Source of the DNA: Mesodorylaimus sp. YZB2_4
Lineage: Eukaryota > Nematoda > Enoplea > Dorylaimida > Dorylaimidae
Assembly: GCA_030248295.1 (NCBI GenBank)
Contig: JASANH010000496.1
Coordinates: 1-64,000 of the forward strand
DNA: 64,000 bases
Direction of reading: 5' to 3'
The notes beneath the pieces are model-generated. The model saw nothing but the letters and a program-made list of their open reading frames with translations, was not told the DNA's origin and ran no database searches. A program made the translations under genes and the position numbers. Shown here in pieces: positions 22,605-33,169 of this stretch (the first letter of the stretch is position 1; each line of letters opens with the position of its first letter).

Positions 22605-24350
22605 ACCCCGGATCGGGGAAGGAACTTTCGGGTCCAGTCGGGTCAGCAAAATTTTGGGTCGGGTTGGGTCGGAAATCGGGTCGGGTCCTGTCGAAATCAG
22701 GTCAGGTCACTTTTTTGAAAAATCGGGTCGAACGGGTCGAAAAAAACATAAATTTTGCAAGTTACTACTATTAGCAGCTACAGAAACCTTCCCATACTTG
22801 TTCGACTCTAAGATTCGCAGTATATGCGTCATGCATGCATGCACAAAGTCTTTCATTCCACGTTCTCATTCTGCGTCACTTTCAGGAATGTCAGACGAAT
22901 TGTAAGCTTTGAGAATGACCCCCCCAGTCTTTCTCGAAGTTTTTCTGAGTAATTTCTATATGTGAAAAGTCCTCATAGACATTCTTGTCAACTCTGATGA
23001 ATGGATGGGACTAGCCATACTTAAGAAAGAATTGATAACTTCTGGCAGGTCCTAGGAGTATTTACAATCACATTTGATTTCTGAATATGACATAACTTCC
23101 TGGGTATACTTGGCTGAAAGAGCAGTAAAGTCTGTACCCAAAGACCAAATATGTACCAATAATAGCCCTTTCGACCACCATCCATGTAACAATTGCAACC
23201 TCATATCCCTCCATAAGTAGTGGAGGTTCTGACAGGGGCTAGTGTCCAGCACAATATGACTTTGTCGGGTTGAACCCGACCTGATCCGGTGTCTGGCGAC
23301 ATGCAATGCTGAATGTCAAATGCCTGTATGTTGTGGCATTGCAGATAAATGTGAAAGTCATGGGTGGGGAAATGCGGTGAAAGATCACGTACAGATAGTA
23401 TAAATCGAGAAAGGTCAACACGTGTGCTACAGGTTGCATGAAACTTCCTAGTAAAACATGAGCAAGCACCAGCAAGGTCCAAGCATGACTTAGTGAACCA
23501 CAGACTCACCCTAGAAAAGAACCACACCTAACAAAACCCACCGCAAACCCAACAGTCTCGATGGCCTGTTTTATGTATCTTTGTTTGAGGTAGCAGCATA
23601 CGGCTACAAAACACTGATGACCTTGATGCGCGGCGCTGAGGTACATACCACGCATTGCTAAAGCACAATGCGTGTGATGTGTAGTTAATTTCGGTCATGA
23701 AAAATCTAGTCGGTGGACGGTTCAACCTGACAAAGTCATATTGCGCTGGACACTAGCCCCTGTCAGAACCTCCACTACTGATGGAGGGATATGAGGTTGC
23801 AATTGTTACATGGATGGTGGTCGAAAGGGCTATTATTGGTACATATTTGGTGTTTGGGTACAGACTATACTGCTCTTCCAGCCGAGTATACCCGGGAAGT
23901 TATGTCATATTCAGAAATCACATGTGATTGTAGATACTCCTAGGACCTGCTAGAAGTTATCAATTCCTTCTTATGTTAGAGTATGGCTAGTCCCACTGAT
24001 TTATCAGAGTCGAAAAGAATGTTTATGAGAACTCTCACATATGGGCCCTCCCCTTTGCAGAAATTACTCAGAAAAACTGGTTATTCTCAAAGCTTACAGC
24101 TCGTCTGACATTCTCGGAAGTGACGCAGAATGAGAAAGTGGAATCAAAGACTTTGTGCATGCTTGACTCAAGCATATACCGCGAATCCTAGAGTCGAACA
24201 AGTATGAAAAGGTTTCTGTAACTGCTAATAATAGTAACTTGCAAAATTCATGTATTTCTGACCTGTTGAACCCGATCTTTTAAAAAAGTGACCTGACCTG
24301 ATTTTGACCTAACCCGACCAAAAATTTAAGGTCGGTAAGGGGGGTCCAAA
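22605..24350. mobile_element. Foldback element with ~650-bp inverted arms
   Basis: 22605-23268 and 23727-24350 are imperfect reverse complements separated by about 460 bp. The outer ends carry repeated GGGTCGGGT/ACCCGACC motifs. The inner ends share GTGTCCAGC(A/G)CAATATGACTTTGTC. The loop holds no recognisable transposase. Long-armed, loop-bearing palindromes of this type are typical of foldback or non-autonomous DNA transposons. No target duplication was confirmed. Confidence 0.75.
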
Positions 24351-24364
24351 GGGTCGTTAAGCGA

Positions 24365-25290
24365 GACTATCGTAAGCGCGATAGCGCTTACCTTAGGAAT
24401 ACAGTAGAAAAGTATGGGCGAAGGGGGGGTGCGTATGGTTTGGGTGTGGGCCCTGTAGAAAACATAGAGCTGGTAAGGGTGTACCGGGCTGGGTGCAAAG
24501 TTAGGCTAAAGCACGGGGGTACATATACCGACGTGTTGAAGGCGAGGCGGCGGGTGGCAGCGAGGTGATGTTATAATCAGTGTTTTCTCGAAACTTTTAG
24601 TGATGACATAGGTATTTTATGGATAAAGTGTGTGGAGAATTTAGCGCTGGACAAGATAAAAGTAATTTCGAGGTTTTTCTAGGTGGGATGAGGTAAAAAA
24701 GTGAGAGGAGAGGGGTTCGTGGCGAGACGCGATGTAGGTAGCCGTGCGTGTTTGTTATAGGCAGCCGCGTTGCGGTGCGTTGTGCAATTCATTTTACGTC
24801 GGGTGAACGTTTGGAAGGATGCTCGCGGTTTGATGTCGCCGTGATTGTTTGTGGCAAGATCTGTTTACTAAGCTATAACGTTTGGTTGGTTAGTTATTTC
24901 ACAATTTTCGCATATAGGGGTAAGTTTTTAAAAATGTTTGGAGAAGTGTGTGTGTGTGATGGTTTGGGCAATTCTTCGTAATGGAGGAAATTTTTTATTG
25001 GAGAAATTAGTTGCAGTATGGGTCAGGATATGCCGAAAGTTTTGAGTTTTGTTGTGGAAAATGTAGGTGGCTGTGTGACTGTTTCAAGCGGAAAAGAAAA
25101 TGGGGGCGTTGCTGGTTAGGGTTTTTTTTGAGGCATAGCAATTAGTACGAGTTTTAGTGGAAGTATGAGTCATGTGTATTGCGTAATAGGGGGGCAATAG
25201 TCGTGTTCGTGGGCATAGGTAGGCAACAAGTTGGTTATGGAACAAATTATCGAGGTAAAGGAAAGTATGCAGGATTGTCGATGGGTGTCG
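24365..25290 (+). repeat. Long direct repeat, copy 1
   Basis: This segment recurs at 29290-30015 with high identity, apart from ~200 bp (about 24545-24745) absent from copy 2. It starts with a perfect hairpin GTAAGCGC-GATA-GCGCTTAC (24372-24391). The copies are about 4.9 kb apart and bracket the genes at 25.9-29.3 kb. They are not obvious LTRs (no TG...CA, no PBS). Strong G+T bias on the plus strand. Confidence 0.8.
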
Positions 25291-25882
25291 TGGCGAGGCT
25301 GCGGGTGGCAGTGGGTCGATTGCATGATCGGTGTTATCTCAAAATTTTTAGTGATGTTATAGGTGTTTTAGACATGAAGGTTGTAGAGATTTGTTTGGTC
25401 TATGAAATGAAGCTAATTTTTGTAAAATTAGGCTTAGGAGAGAATTTTGACGACGGATCAGGTACGTGATTTGGTTAGCCGTGAAGGGTTTTGTTATAGG
25501 CAGCTGCAGTTTTGTTATAGGTAGCTGCGGGGTGTAAAGGAATTTGTAGAGTTGCATCGACGAAACCATGTAGTCTATGAGTAAATAACAACGTGTTGTG
25601 CAATTTAGCAAAGGGGCGAACATTTGCTTGGAATATATTTCAATGTGTGGTGCAATAAGCAAAGCGGCGTGTGTAAGTGTCATTTGTGGGTGGATTAGTT
25701 TTGTCTGCGGATATTTGTAGCCAGTGATCAGCAAGGGAAATTGGCCGTTAGTTGTCGCGATAAGTTTAAATGGTGTTATAACAAGTTGGCGGGAAAATAG
25801 GTTATAGTTTTTTATGTTGGAGTGAATGCGATTTTTCCAGAGGAAAGAAGGTTGTTGCTTTTCAGTTTAGAATAAAAGTAAA

Positions 25883-26241
25883 ATGGAATTAGTGCGTGGT
25901 GCGGAGAAAAAGCGGTCGAAAGCAGTGGAATTTTATTTGACGGAGGAGCAACGGAATCGTTTGAAACAGGGGACAAAGGTGGGCCCATGGAAGAATGGGA
26001 TCGGTTACATAATGCATTTGGTCGACAAGGATTTGGAGACGTCGAGGGATTCGTGTGAATGTGGAGATGGCACATTGCGGGAGTGGGCCGCAGGTCTGTA
26101 AGATTTCAAGGGCGAGTGGATTCGGAGGAGTGGGAGCGTGTAAAGCGTGGCCAGGAGAAACGTGGATTGGACAGTGTGCCGGAGTACATTGCGTTTTTGT
26201 TGGATGGAGCGGGGTTGCAAGGTAAGTTATTGGACAGATAA
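25883..26241 (+). pseudogene. Possible tandem ribbon-helix-helix DNA-binding protein, frameshifted
   Basis: Two overlapping frames encode two similar ~42-residue units. Unit 1: VEFYLTEEQRNRLKQG, then GIGYIMHLVDKDL. Unit 2: VRFQGRVDSEEWERVKRG, then VPEYIAFLLDGAGL. Each has a short strand, helix, turn and second helix ending in YI(M/A)xLL-like residues, the layout of CopG/Arc folds. Two units in one chain would make a pseudo-dimer. A one-base frame change falls between them near 26090. Family assignment is by pattern only; the block context suggests a virus-like regulator. Confidence 0.4.
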
Positions 26242-26454
26242 TTATGTAAAGGGGGACAGTTCGGACTTGGGCGTTGAGTGGGCGTGGAAGCGCAGGTGTA
26301 TGGCTAGTTATGCGTTGTGAAAGTGAAGTCACCTGAAATTGCCTTATCTGATTGGTCCCGCTTTTATTCACTTCTATCGAGCGTTCAGTTTCAAAATTGA
26401 CTCTTGACTTTTTAATTAATCTTCATCTGCAGTATTTTCATTGCTTGACTGTAC

Positions 26455-26540
26455 TGTAACATTGTCAAGTGTGTTTCTTATCCCTCGAGTGCGCCTTGGC
26501 GTTTGGATAAGAATAAAGCATGAATGAATGAATGAAAAAA
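26455..26540 (+). repeat. SINE 3' end
   Basis: CCCTCGAGTGCGCCTTGGCGTTTGG followed by AATAAAGCATGAATGAATGAATG matches the 3' region of the tRNA-derived SINE seen at 42.9 and 63.1 kb (CTCGAGTGCGCATAAGCGTTTGG plus a tandem tail). The tail here is (ATGA)n. The insertion may start near 26330. Confidence 0.6.
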
Positions 26541-26977
26541 GGGGGGTTTAGTGAGGAAGGAGGCGAGTGCAGATGAGCCGATTGAAGCGGCAATAGCAAT
26601 TGCAGCAAGTTTCTGTGGTTTACCAGGTGCAGGGGTTACGACGATATGTTGTAAAAAAATGTTCTTGACAATATGTCTTGAACAAAGCATTTTGGTGCAA
26701 AATGTCAGGGGTTATAATGTACTGGCACTTAATGTGACAGTGTAAGTCGATCGTTTGATGTTGCATTTAAAATGTGCAGTATGTCAAGGAGTCTTATGGT
26801 TGGACCATCAGGTTGTCTATCGCAGCTTTCATTCAGGCTAGGGTTGCGTCAGGTATGGGCTAGTCGTTGGTTTGGCAGGCAATGTCGTGTTTTTAATAGT
26901 GGAAAAATATATTTGATAGGTATCGTGTACAATGTGGCTATCTAATTAATCAGTAGCTGGGCGAGAATAAGTGTGGT

Positions 26978-27440
26978 GTGACAGTATATTGGTTAAGTGG
27001 GGTTTTGGTGAATCTGGCCGTTGAGGCCTTTAAGTTGCGTACGGCAGGGAGGTCGGATGCCGTAACAGTGAGAGAAGAATGTAGTTGTGGTTGGGGCAGT
27101 GTGCAATATATTCGGGTCGGTTCAGTTGGACTGACTGTGTTAGCAGTTATGTGTTATCGCGCAGTATCACGAAAGTTTTGATTTTTTTGATGCAGAGTAT
27201 GTAGCTGGTTGTAGCTTATAGCAAGTTGTAGAGACGGCTGTGGTAACCTAATTGATCAGTAGCTGGACGGCGTTGAGTGTGGTGTGACAGGATATTGGTT
27301 AAGAGGGTTTTTAGCGATTCTTGCTGCTTTGAGGTTTATAAATTGCGTTCGGCGGGGAGGTGGGATGCCATAACAGTGAGAGTAGAAATAAGCTAGGGTT
27401 GGTGCAGTGTGCAATGAATACGGGTCGGTTCAGTTAGTCA
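26978..27440 (+). repeat. Tandem duplication, ~308-bp period
   Basis: 26978-27140 and 27286-27440 share TATTGGTTAAG, GGCAGGGAGGTCGGATGCCGTAACAGTGAGAG and the CGGGTCGGTTCAGTT end with moderate divergence. The duplicated unit ends about 40 bp upstream of the next gene start, so it may be promoter DNA. Confidence 0.65.
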
Positions 27441-27482
27441 TATATACAAAGGCAGATTGCTCTAGGCGAGTCAAGTGATACT

Positions 27483-29332
27483 ATGGCTGGTAGGAAAGAG
27501 CAATTGGTGATTGAAACGGTGAAGGAAGTAGCCGGTAGTGGAATCGAGAAGAACGGAGAGGTTAGAATAATTTCGGAAGTGGCAATCGCTGAAATCGGCG
27601 AACATTTGGACGAGTGCGTCGCCAATGTGGCTGCTGGTAGCACGCTGGACGAGGAGGTCGTGTTACAAGTTGGTGAAGGAAACAAGAATCGAAGGGAAGT
27701 GTTGCGTTTACGAGCACGCTTAACCAATGAGTCATTAAAGTTGCGTCGTAGTAAAGCAACTTTTTTCAGGGTCGTGGAACAGAAGTTGAAACTGTTGATG
27801 GCAAAATGTGGCATAAAATTTGGGCGACGGCAGTCAGTTGGACGAAGGGAGCAATAGGCGAGCCTGCCTAGTAGATCAGAAGAGGATTTTGGTGAAAAGG
27901 ACTCGACAAATGACCATAATGAATGGGGAGACTTGAAAGATGAGAAGTCGACAGGTGGCACCTGTCTTTGCGACGAATCCACTGGCCATAGTTATATGGA
28001 TCGCGTATTTGTTGATCGACGCGAAAATGAGAAGGTGGTCAGTGTACCATGGGGATGGCCAAAGATAAGTAGGTTGAGCCAGCGGCGAGAACGACATTTT
28101 TATAATCGGTTTGCCAGATTTCGACGATGTGGCCCCCCGAAATGGAACAGGCGAAGCGGCAATAAGAAGAAACAGGGAAAGCGAAGGATAACGAAGGCTT
28201 TAATGAATACTGGTATCGTTGAAAGAAGAAACGAGTTCGTAGCGAAGGCCTGGGCGAATAAGCAGAAAAAAGACGAGCGTATCGAATACGAAGATTTGAA
28301 GGCCGTAATTTACAAGAATTGGAATTGGCATGCAGAGAAGGCGAGCAAATTCAAGGCGCTTAGTTTATTGGTGAAGGAAGAGGCGATGGTTATTTTGCAA
28401 CGATTTATCAAAGTTGATGCAGATCGAAAACTGGCGCTCAATGATATTTGTGGTGATGGCAGGCATAGCAGCGAATACCAGCCGTATTTTATGGACTTTG
28501 ATCATAGGCAAGGTGTGGGCAAAGTGGACGGTGAACAATTGATGATTGCTCGTGACGCCGAGTATCGACAATTAGGCTTTTCAGATCTTTTATTAGTTAT
28601 CGCTCACGTATCCCTTCCAATGGATTTGATATTTTATGGAAATTGCGTGATCCCTCCGAATTGGATGATTCGTTGAGGATTAACAATGTGTGGATGCGAG
28701 CCGATATTGATCTCAGCATATTGGACGCCGAATGGGCTGTGCGGCACGAGACCAAGGAAATGAAAATTAGAGGCGACGATTTTTGGCCATGCGATAAGGA
28801 TATTTGCAGATTGCCACTGGACTTTGGTTATCGATTTGTGCGATTATTGCTTGACATTTTCAAAGCGCGAAATATGAGGGAATTTATGGCCAGTGGCCGA
28901 CTTGGCTACTGCGATCACATGCGCCATGTCAAAGTGAAGGAGCAACTGGAAGAGGATTCAGGTAATAGGGAAATTGGTAATGATGGCGATTTTGTTGTTG
29001 ATGCCAGTACTGAGGCCATGGGCAATTCGTTGTCTGCTGTGGAACAGGAGGGGATATATGACTATAGTACGAGTGAACTTTGTTGTGATGAAAGCGTATT
29101 GGCTGAGTCAAACTTGTCGATGGATTGTGATGAACAGTTGGCTGACGGAGGTGAGCATAATTTAAAATTTAAGCATGGGAATTCATTGGCATGTTTGATG
29201 GATGACGATGTAGGCAAATCATGCGGAGATGAATTGTTGTTTTTACGAAGGCTAAAAGTACATTCCATTTCATGGACCTTTTTTAGTGGGGTTATCGTAA
29301 GCGCGATAGCGCTTACCTTAGGAATAGAGTAG
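27483..29332 (+). pseudogene. Long unrecognised gene of the virus-like block, one TAG and one frameshift
   Basis: ATG 27483 opens a frame that ends at TAG 27855-27857 but continues in the same frame, stop-free, to about 28676. Near 28570-28640 the coding frame shifts and runs to TAA/TAG near 29330 (KLRDPSELDDSLRINNVWM then WPCDKDICRLPLDFGYRFV). Taken together about 610 codons with no intron signals. The N-terminal part is rich in Leu/Arg/Lys helix (possible coiled coil), the middle is very basic, and the end is acidic, closing with a hydrophobic stretch (SGVIVSAIALTLGIE). I recognise no family. Strand and neighbours place it in the virus-like block. Confidence 0.55.
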
Positions 29333-30015
29333 AAAAGTATGGGCGGAGGGGGGTGCGTATGGTTTGTGTGTGGGCCCTGTGGAAAACATAGAGCAGGGAA
29401 GGGTGTACCGGGCTGGGTGCAAAGTTGGGCTAAAGCACGGGGGTATATATACCAACGTGTTGAAGGCCTGGCGGCGGGTGTTATAGGCAGCCGCGTTGCG
29501 GTGCGTTGTGCAATTCATTTTACGTCGGGTGGACGTTTGGAAGGATGCTCGCGGTTTGATGTCGCCGTGATTGTTTGTGGCAAGATCTGTTTACTAAGCT
29601 ATAACGTTTGGTTGGTTAGTTATTTCACAATTTTCGCATATAGGGGTAAGTTTTTAAAATGTTTGGAGAAGTGCGTGTGTGTGATGGTTTGGGCAATTTC
29701 TCGGAATGAGGGAAATTTTTTAGAAGGAGAAATTAGTTGCAGTATGGGTCAGGATATGCCGAAAGTTTTGAGTTTTGTTGTGGAAAATGTAGGTGGTTGT
29801 GTGACTGTTTCAAGCGGAAAAAAAAAATGGGGGCGTTGCTGGTTAGGGTTTTTTTTAGGCATAGCAATTAGTACGAGTTTTAGTAGAAGTATGAGTCATG
29901 TGTATTGCGTGATAGGGGGCAATAGTCGTGTTCGTGGGCATAGGTAGGCAACAAGTTGGTTGTGGAACAAATTATCGAGGTAAAGGAAAGTATGCAGGAT
30001 TGTCGATGGGTGTGA
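29290..30015 (+). repeat. Long direct repeat, copy 2
   Basis: Second copy of the 24365 repeat, with the same GTAAGCGC-GATA-GCGCTTAC hairpin at 29297-29316. The unknown gene ending at 29332 runs into its first 40 bp. Internal deletion relative to copy 1 at about 29480. Confidence 0.8.
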
Positions 30016-31090
30016 AATGTAGGAATAGGTTGGGTACTGCAGTGCTGTGTTATTGGGCAGTATGACGAGAGTTTCGGGGTGTGGTGGGTGTACAAACAGG
30101 TGGTTATTAACCAAGGTGTCGGTTCAGTGAAATATGATTATTATTAGTAGTTTTGTGACGAATGTTTCAGGCTGTTTTAAAGGGGGAAAAATTTTTTAGG
30201 TGGGTGCTTAAAATGTTAGTCACATTGCGCAATAAAACGAAATGATCGTATTTCTGTGCATCGGTGGTAGTTAGCCTGTAGAGCAAGCTTTTGGAGGAAA
30301 GGGAATATATTGTGGATTAGTAATCGGGTTTGTAGGTTATTTTGAAATGCCAGCATGTTTTAGTGGAGTAGGTTATAATTAGGTTATATATGGAATTTTT
30401 TAAATTTTTTTATGCGTTGTTGTTAGGTTGGGTAGCAAGTTTTAAAGGAGTAGGATGTGTTAACGATTATGAAATCATTTTAACGAGTTTTTCAAGTGTA
30501 AGTAGATTTTATTCCAGTTTTCTGTCCACGGAAATTTTAAGTGCTGACATAGTTGGTTTAGATATGAAGTTTGTAGAGAAGTTTTCGCTGTACAGTAGAA
30601 AATAAGGGTAATTTTTTCTGAAATCAGGTGGAAAAGAAAATTTTGTCGATGGTGATACGCGAAATAGCGATTTGGCTATTTGGTGTGCTGTGATTTCGTC
30701 AGGGTCGCATGTTTGTTTACAGGCGGATCAGGTCAGAAAGTTTTTTGAGGGGCTAGTTAAGGTCAGGCTCAGATCAGACAGTGAAAAACCCAGGTCATTG
30801 GAACACTACACTGTGCAGTATTGATGTGCCTTTGCGTTTTGTGTGCGATGTATGTTCTTGTTACTCTCTCATAATGATATCATATTTTAGTGTAGAATAC
30901 ATGAGTCTGGTATCAAATTGTTGGCTGGCCTTTTATACCAGTCACCATGACTGTAAGCCTGGCATAATGTATGGAAGTGTGAAGATATTTTAAAATTGGT
31001 ATAGAATGGGCGGAAAAACCTTGAATTTAAGCGCATGCGATGAGTAGGCAGCACTTTTAAATATTTTGAAGTATATCCAGGCAACTACGT
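30016..31090 (+). other. G+T-rich spacer with degenerate repeats
   Basis: No supported gene. 30530-30680 resembles 25340-25490 and 24590-24730 (shared TTTAGAyATGAAGxTTGTAGAGA core), showing that the block is built partly from diverged repeat units. The plus strand is visibly depleted in C and A from 24.4 to about 30.8 kb. Confidence 0.5.
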
Positions 31091-31093
31091 GAC

Positions 31094-31101
31094 TATAAAA
31101 G
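31094..31101 (+). promoter_or_regulatory. TATA box of the Bcl-2-like gene
   Basis: TATAAAAG lies 48 nt before the ATG at 31149, with a pyrimidine-rich initiator (TCACTCTCAG) about 28-35 nt downstream. This supports 31149 over an upstream GTG at 31089 as the true start. Confidence 0.6.
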
Positions 31102-31148
31102 CGGGGTCGCAGCTACTTTTAATCACTCTCAGCTTTGTTTTCTCTGGA

Positions 31149-31544
31149 ATGGCTAGTTCAGTAACGAGTCAAGTTGTCAGGGATTTGATTTTGTGGAGCA
31201 TCGGTGGCGCTGGCTCGCCACCTAATCAATGCGCATCGGCCATGCGTACGGCAGTGGGGAAGTTTTTCAAGAACAGACGATTCTTATTGATTGCTAACGT
31301 GAAATCGATTGAAATAACTATACTCAAGCAGGTCGCAAATAAAGTGTTCGCCAGCGGTATCACTTGGCAGAGAGTTGCAGCCTTCTACGCCTTGGTTGCC
31401 CACTACGCCCGATTCGCCCCAACAAGTGCCGAGTTTTTGTTACATCTTTTGATCTTCTATCCCAATACACAACTACGGACGTGGATCAAGAACCGTACTT
31501 GGGATTATTTCCTTTGTTCCAAACTGATTGTAGCCCAACAGTAA
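31149..31544 (+). CDS. Bcl-2-like apoptosis regulator
   Basis: 131 residues without introns. A BH4-like helix lies at about 8-17 (QVVRDLILW). BH1 is clear at 66-83 (VFASGITWQRVAAFYALV, with the family's G-(I/V)-N/T-W-x-R core). BH2 is at 109-121 (LRTWIKNRTWDYF). A weak BH3-like helix is at 31-42 (AMRTAVGKFF). The length suits a viral or minimal Bcl-2 fold. Such proteins block mitochondrial apoptosis by binding BH3 helices. A hydrophobic segment that could be a tail anchor lies just downstream in another frame (about 31540-31620). Neighbours suggest an endogenised DNA virus or large DNA transposon; capture from the host is an alternative origin. Confidence 0.75.
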   Translation: MASSVTSQVVRDLILWSIGGAGSPPNQCASAMRTAVGKFFKNRRFLLIANVKSIEITILKQVANKVFASGITWQRVAAFYALVAHYARFAPTSAEFLLHLLIFYPNTQLRTWIKNRTWDYFLCSKLIVAQQ

Positions 31545-31678
31545 AAAGTGTACTTGTACTGATCATGCTGTGCACTGCCATACTTTTGCTTTTCGTGTTC
31601 GCCAGTGATCATGACGTATCCATTCACCTAAGTGCTTATTTTCATATAATCAATGTGCATGTGTTAGGACCAGAATGA
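31545..31678 (+). pseudogene. Out-of-frame hydrophobic segment after the Bcl-2-like gene
   Basis: In a different frame from the Bcl-2-like gene, immediately after its stop, comes VLVLIMLCTAILLLFVF, a membrane-span-like run that ends at 31678. Bcl-2 proteins often end in such an anchor. Either an indel separated it from the gene or it is a short independent ORF. Confidence 0.45.
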
Positions 31679-31679
31679 A

Positions 31680-32030
31680 ATGGATTCAGCTCAATGTGAG
31701 ATACACGGAAGCTGCCGCTTCCGCTGTAGGTCAGAGCGTAAGAATAAGATTATCGGCAGTATTATCTTTCTGGTGATTATGACCATTTTGGGAAGCACCT
31801 TACCTCTCGTGCCATTACCCAAGGAAATTATCAAGGGACGACCAAATCGACTACAAAATACCACCTGGTTTTTTGCTGCTGATGAACATATTTGTTTCAC
31901 CAACCAAACGGGCGGTCTGTTTGCCACCTATCACAAATGCATTCTGAAAACTTCCAATCGTTGCCAGCGACAAGTGATTTTGAAAAGATATAAGATTAAA
32001 TCAAGTTTTGTCACATGCTTCCTGCGTTAG
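31680..32030 (+). CDS. Small single-span membrane protein, unrecognised
   Basis: 116 residues from ATG 31680. A Cys-containing basic head (residues 1-22) is followed by a hydrophobic segment at about 24-46 (IIGSIIFLVIMTILGSTLPLV). A ~70-residue domain follows with N-glycosylation sites (NTTW, NQTG) and four or more cysteines. The layout fits a type II membrane or secreted-type glycoprotein. It is codirectional with and 135 bp after the Bcl-2-like gene. No family recognised. Confidence 0.5.
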   Translation: MDSAQCEIHGSCRFRCRSERKNKIIGSIIFLVIMTILGSTLPLVPLPKEIIKGRPNRLQNTTWFFAADEHICFTNQTGGLFATYHKCILKTSNRCQRQVILKRYKIKSSFVTCFLR

Positions 32031-32079
32031 CCTCTGCTTATGGAATGTGTAGTTGATAAGAATACAAGTATACAAGTTT

Positions 32080-32613
32080 ATTTGTCATTTTCATGGTAAC
32101 CAGCATCCGAGCACACTCATTTTAAGCCTGTCTGAACATATCCACCACATTCATGCCTTGAGACAAATACATCTTCAAAGCGTCCATGTTACTAGCATAG
32201 GCTTCTCTGTCCAATCTCATAGACACAACTAGAATGCTCTCATTCCTCTCACTGTGACATATCAGGACCATACATTTTCATAACCGTACAACATTATATT
32301 GTTCAAGCAAGCAAAATAGACTGGCGCAAACGGTTTCACTTTCCACTTGTCATTCTCCTGTCCCAAATAGAAGTTGCTCCTTTTCTTGGCCATTTCTTCC
32401 AAAGTCTTTGGTTCCCCCCATGCTGGGTTGCCAAACTGACTTGATTAAAACCGGCTATTTCCCATCGTGTTGATTCTTCATGAAAGCATTCAGAGTTCCA
32501 GCCAACAGGGCGGTGAATTCGGGTAGTTTGGCCGGTTCTTCCATTTGTAATATCACGTGGACCCAATAAAAGTAGGCTTCCGAAGCGTTATGATTAAACT
32601 TGGAGAAGGCCAT
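32080..32613 (-). pseudogene. Decayed minus-strand gene, unrecognised
   Basis: From ATG 32613 the minus strand encodes MAFSKFNHNASEAYFYWVHV and on to a stop near 32458. Coding then continues in a second frame (GNPAWGEPKTLEEMAKKR, then FAPVYFACLNNIMLYGYENVW) and a third frame (RLDREAYASNMDALKMYL, then MNVVDMFRQA). At least two frameshifts and several stops break it. It is transcribed divergently from the zinc-finger gene at 32819, with a TATA box on the minus strand at 32708-32715. Family unknown. Confidence 0.5.
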
Positions 32614-32707
32614 TTTTTCGGGTAGTTAATTCACGAGAGCGAAAATTGGACCAACCTTCCAGTACCGGAACAGGGGAAGACAATGATTTTTTTTGGCTTA
32701 TGGCCGC

Positions 32708-32785
32708 CTTATATAGCTTTTTAGATTCAGACAACTATGGACACGTTCATATGATGTCATAGCTGGCCAAAAACTCCTATAAATA
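32708..32785. promoter_or_regulatory. Divergent promoter region with two TATA boxes
   Basis: TATAAATA at 32778-32785 on plus lies 34 nt before the ATG at 32819. TATATAAG on minus (32715-32708) faces the gene starting at 32613. Two oppositely oriented boxes within 80 bp indicate a bidirectional promoter. Confidence 0.5.
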
Positions 32786-32818
32786 GACAAGTGAAAGTGA
32801 GAAGTCGTCATTGTCAAA

Positions 32819-33169
32819 ATGTGCTCTGTTGGAGTGGAGTACCTCTGTTCGCACTGCAAAAAGTGGCGTTCAACCCACAACAGGAAGAGGCACGACAAGC
32901 AACATTTCGTCTGTCCGATTTGTGAAATCATGCGCCTGCCTCGACACAAGTGTGCTCTGAATCGATTGCAATGGATCGCCGTCACGTCCGGCTCACGATC
33001 AGTGGTGACTCATATGCTCCTCGGTGTCGCATTAGAGAAGAAAACAGTACACGTCAAAAAACTGTGCGCGCTAGCGGTTGTTACTGCTCGCTGGCTGGCC
33101 AAAGCCTGGGCTAACTGTAGTTTTCTGCGTATGACAAACCTGCCAGATATGGTTTGCAGTGTGCGCTAG
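32819..33169 (+). CDS. Small zinc-finger-like protein of the virus-like block
   Basis: 116 residues from ATG 32819. The N-terminus has two Cys pairs, CSHC (10-13) and CPIC (33-36), with His residues between and after (THNRKRHDKQH, RHKC), enough for one or two zinc sites. The C-terminal half, from about residue 77, lies inside the repeat that starts at 33047, so it is duplicated in inverted, decayed form at 42.2 kb. No family recognised; DNA or RNA binding is a guess. Confidence 0.45.
   Translation: MCSVGVEYLCSHCKKWRSTHNRKRHDKQHFVCPICEIMRLPRHKCALNRLQWIAVTSGSRSVVTHMLLGVALEKKTVHVKKLCALAVVTARWLAKAWANCSFLRMTNLPDMVCSVR

Noticed and set aside
24365-30015. LTR retrotransposon bounded by the direct repeats
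   Set aside because: No TG...CA ends, PBS, gag or RT are present between the repeats.
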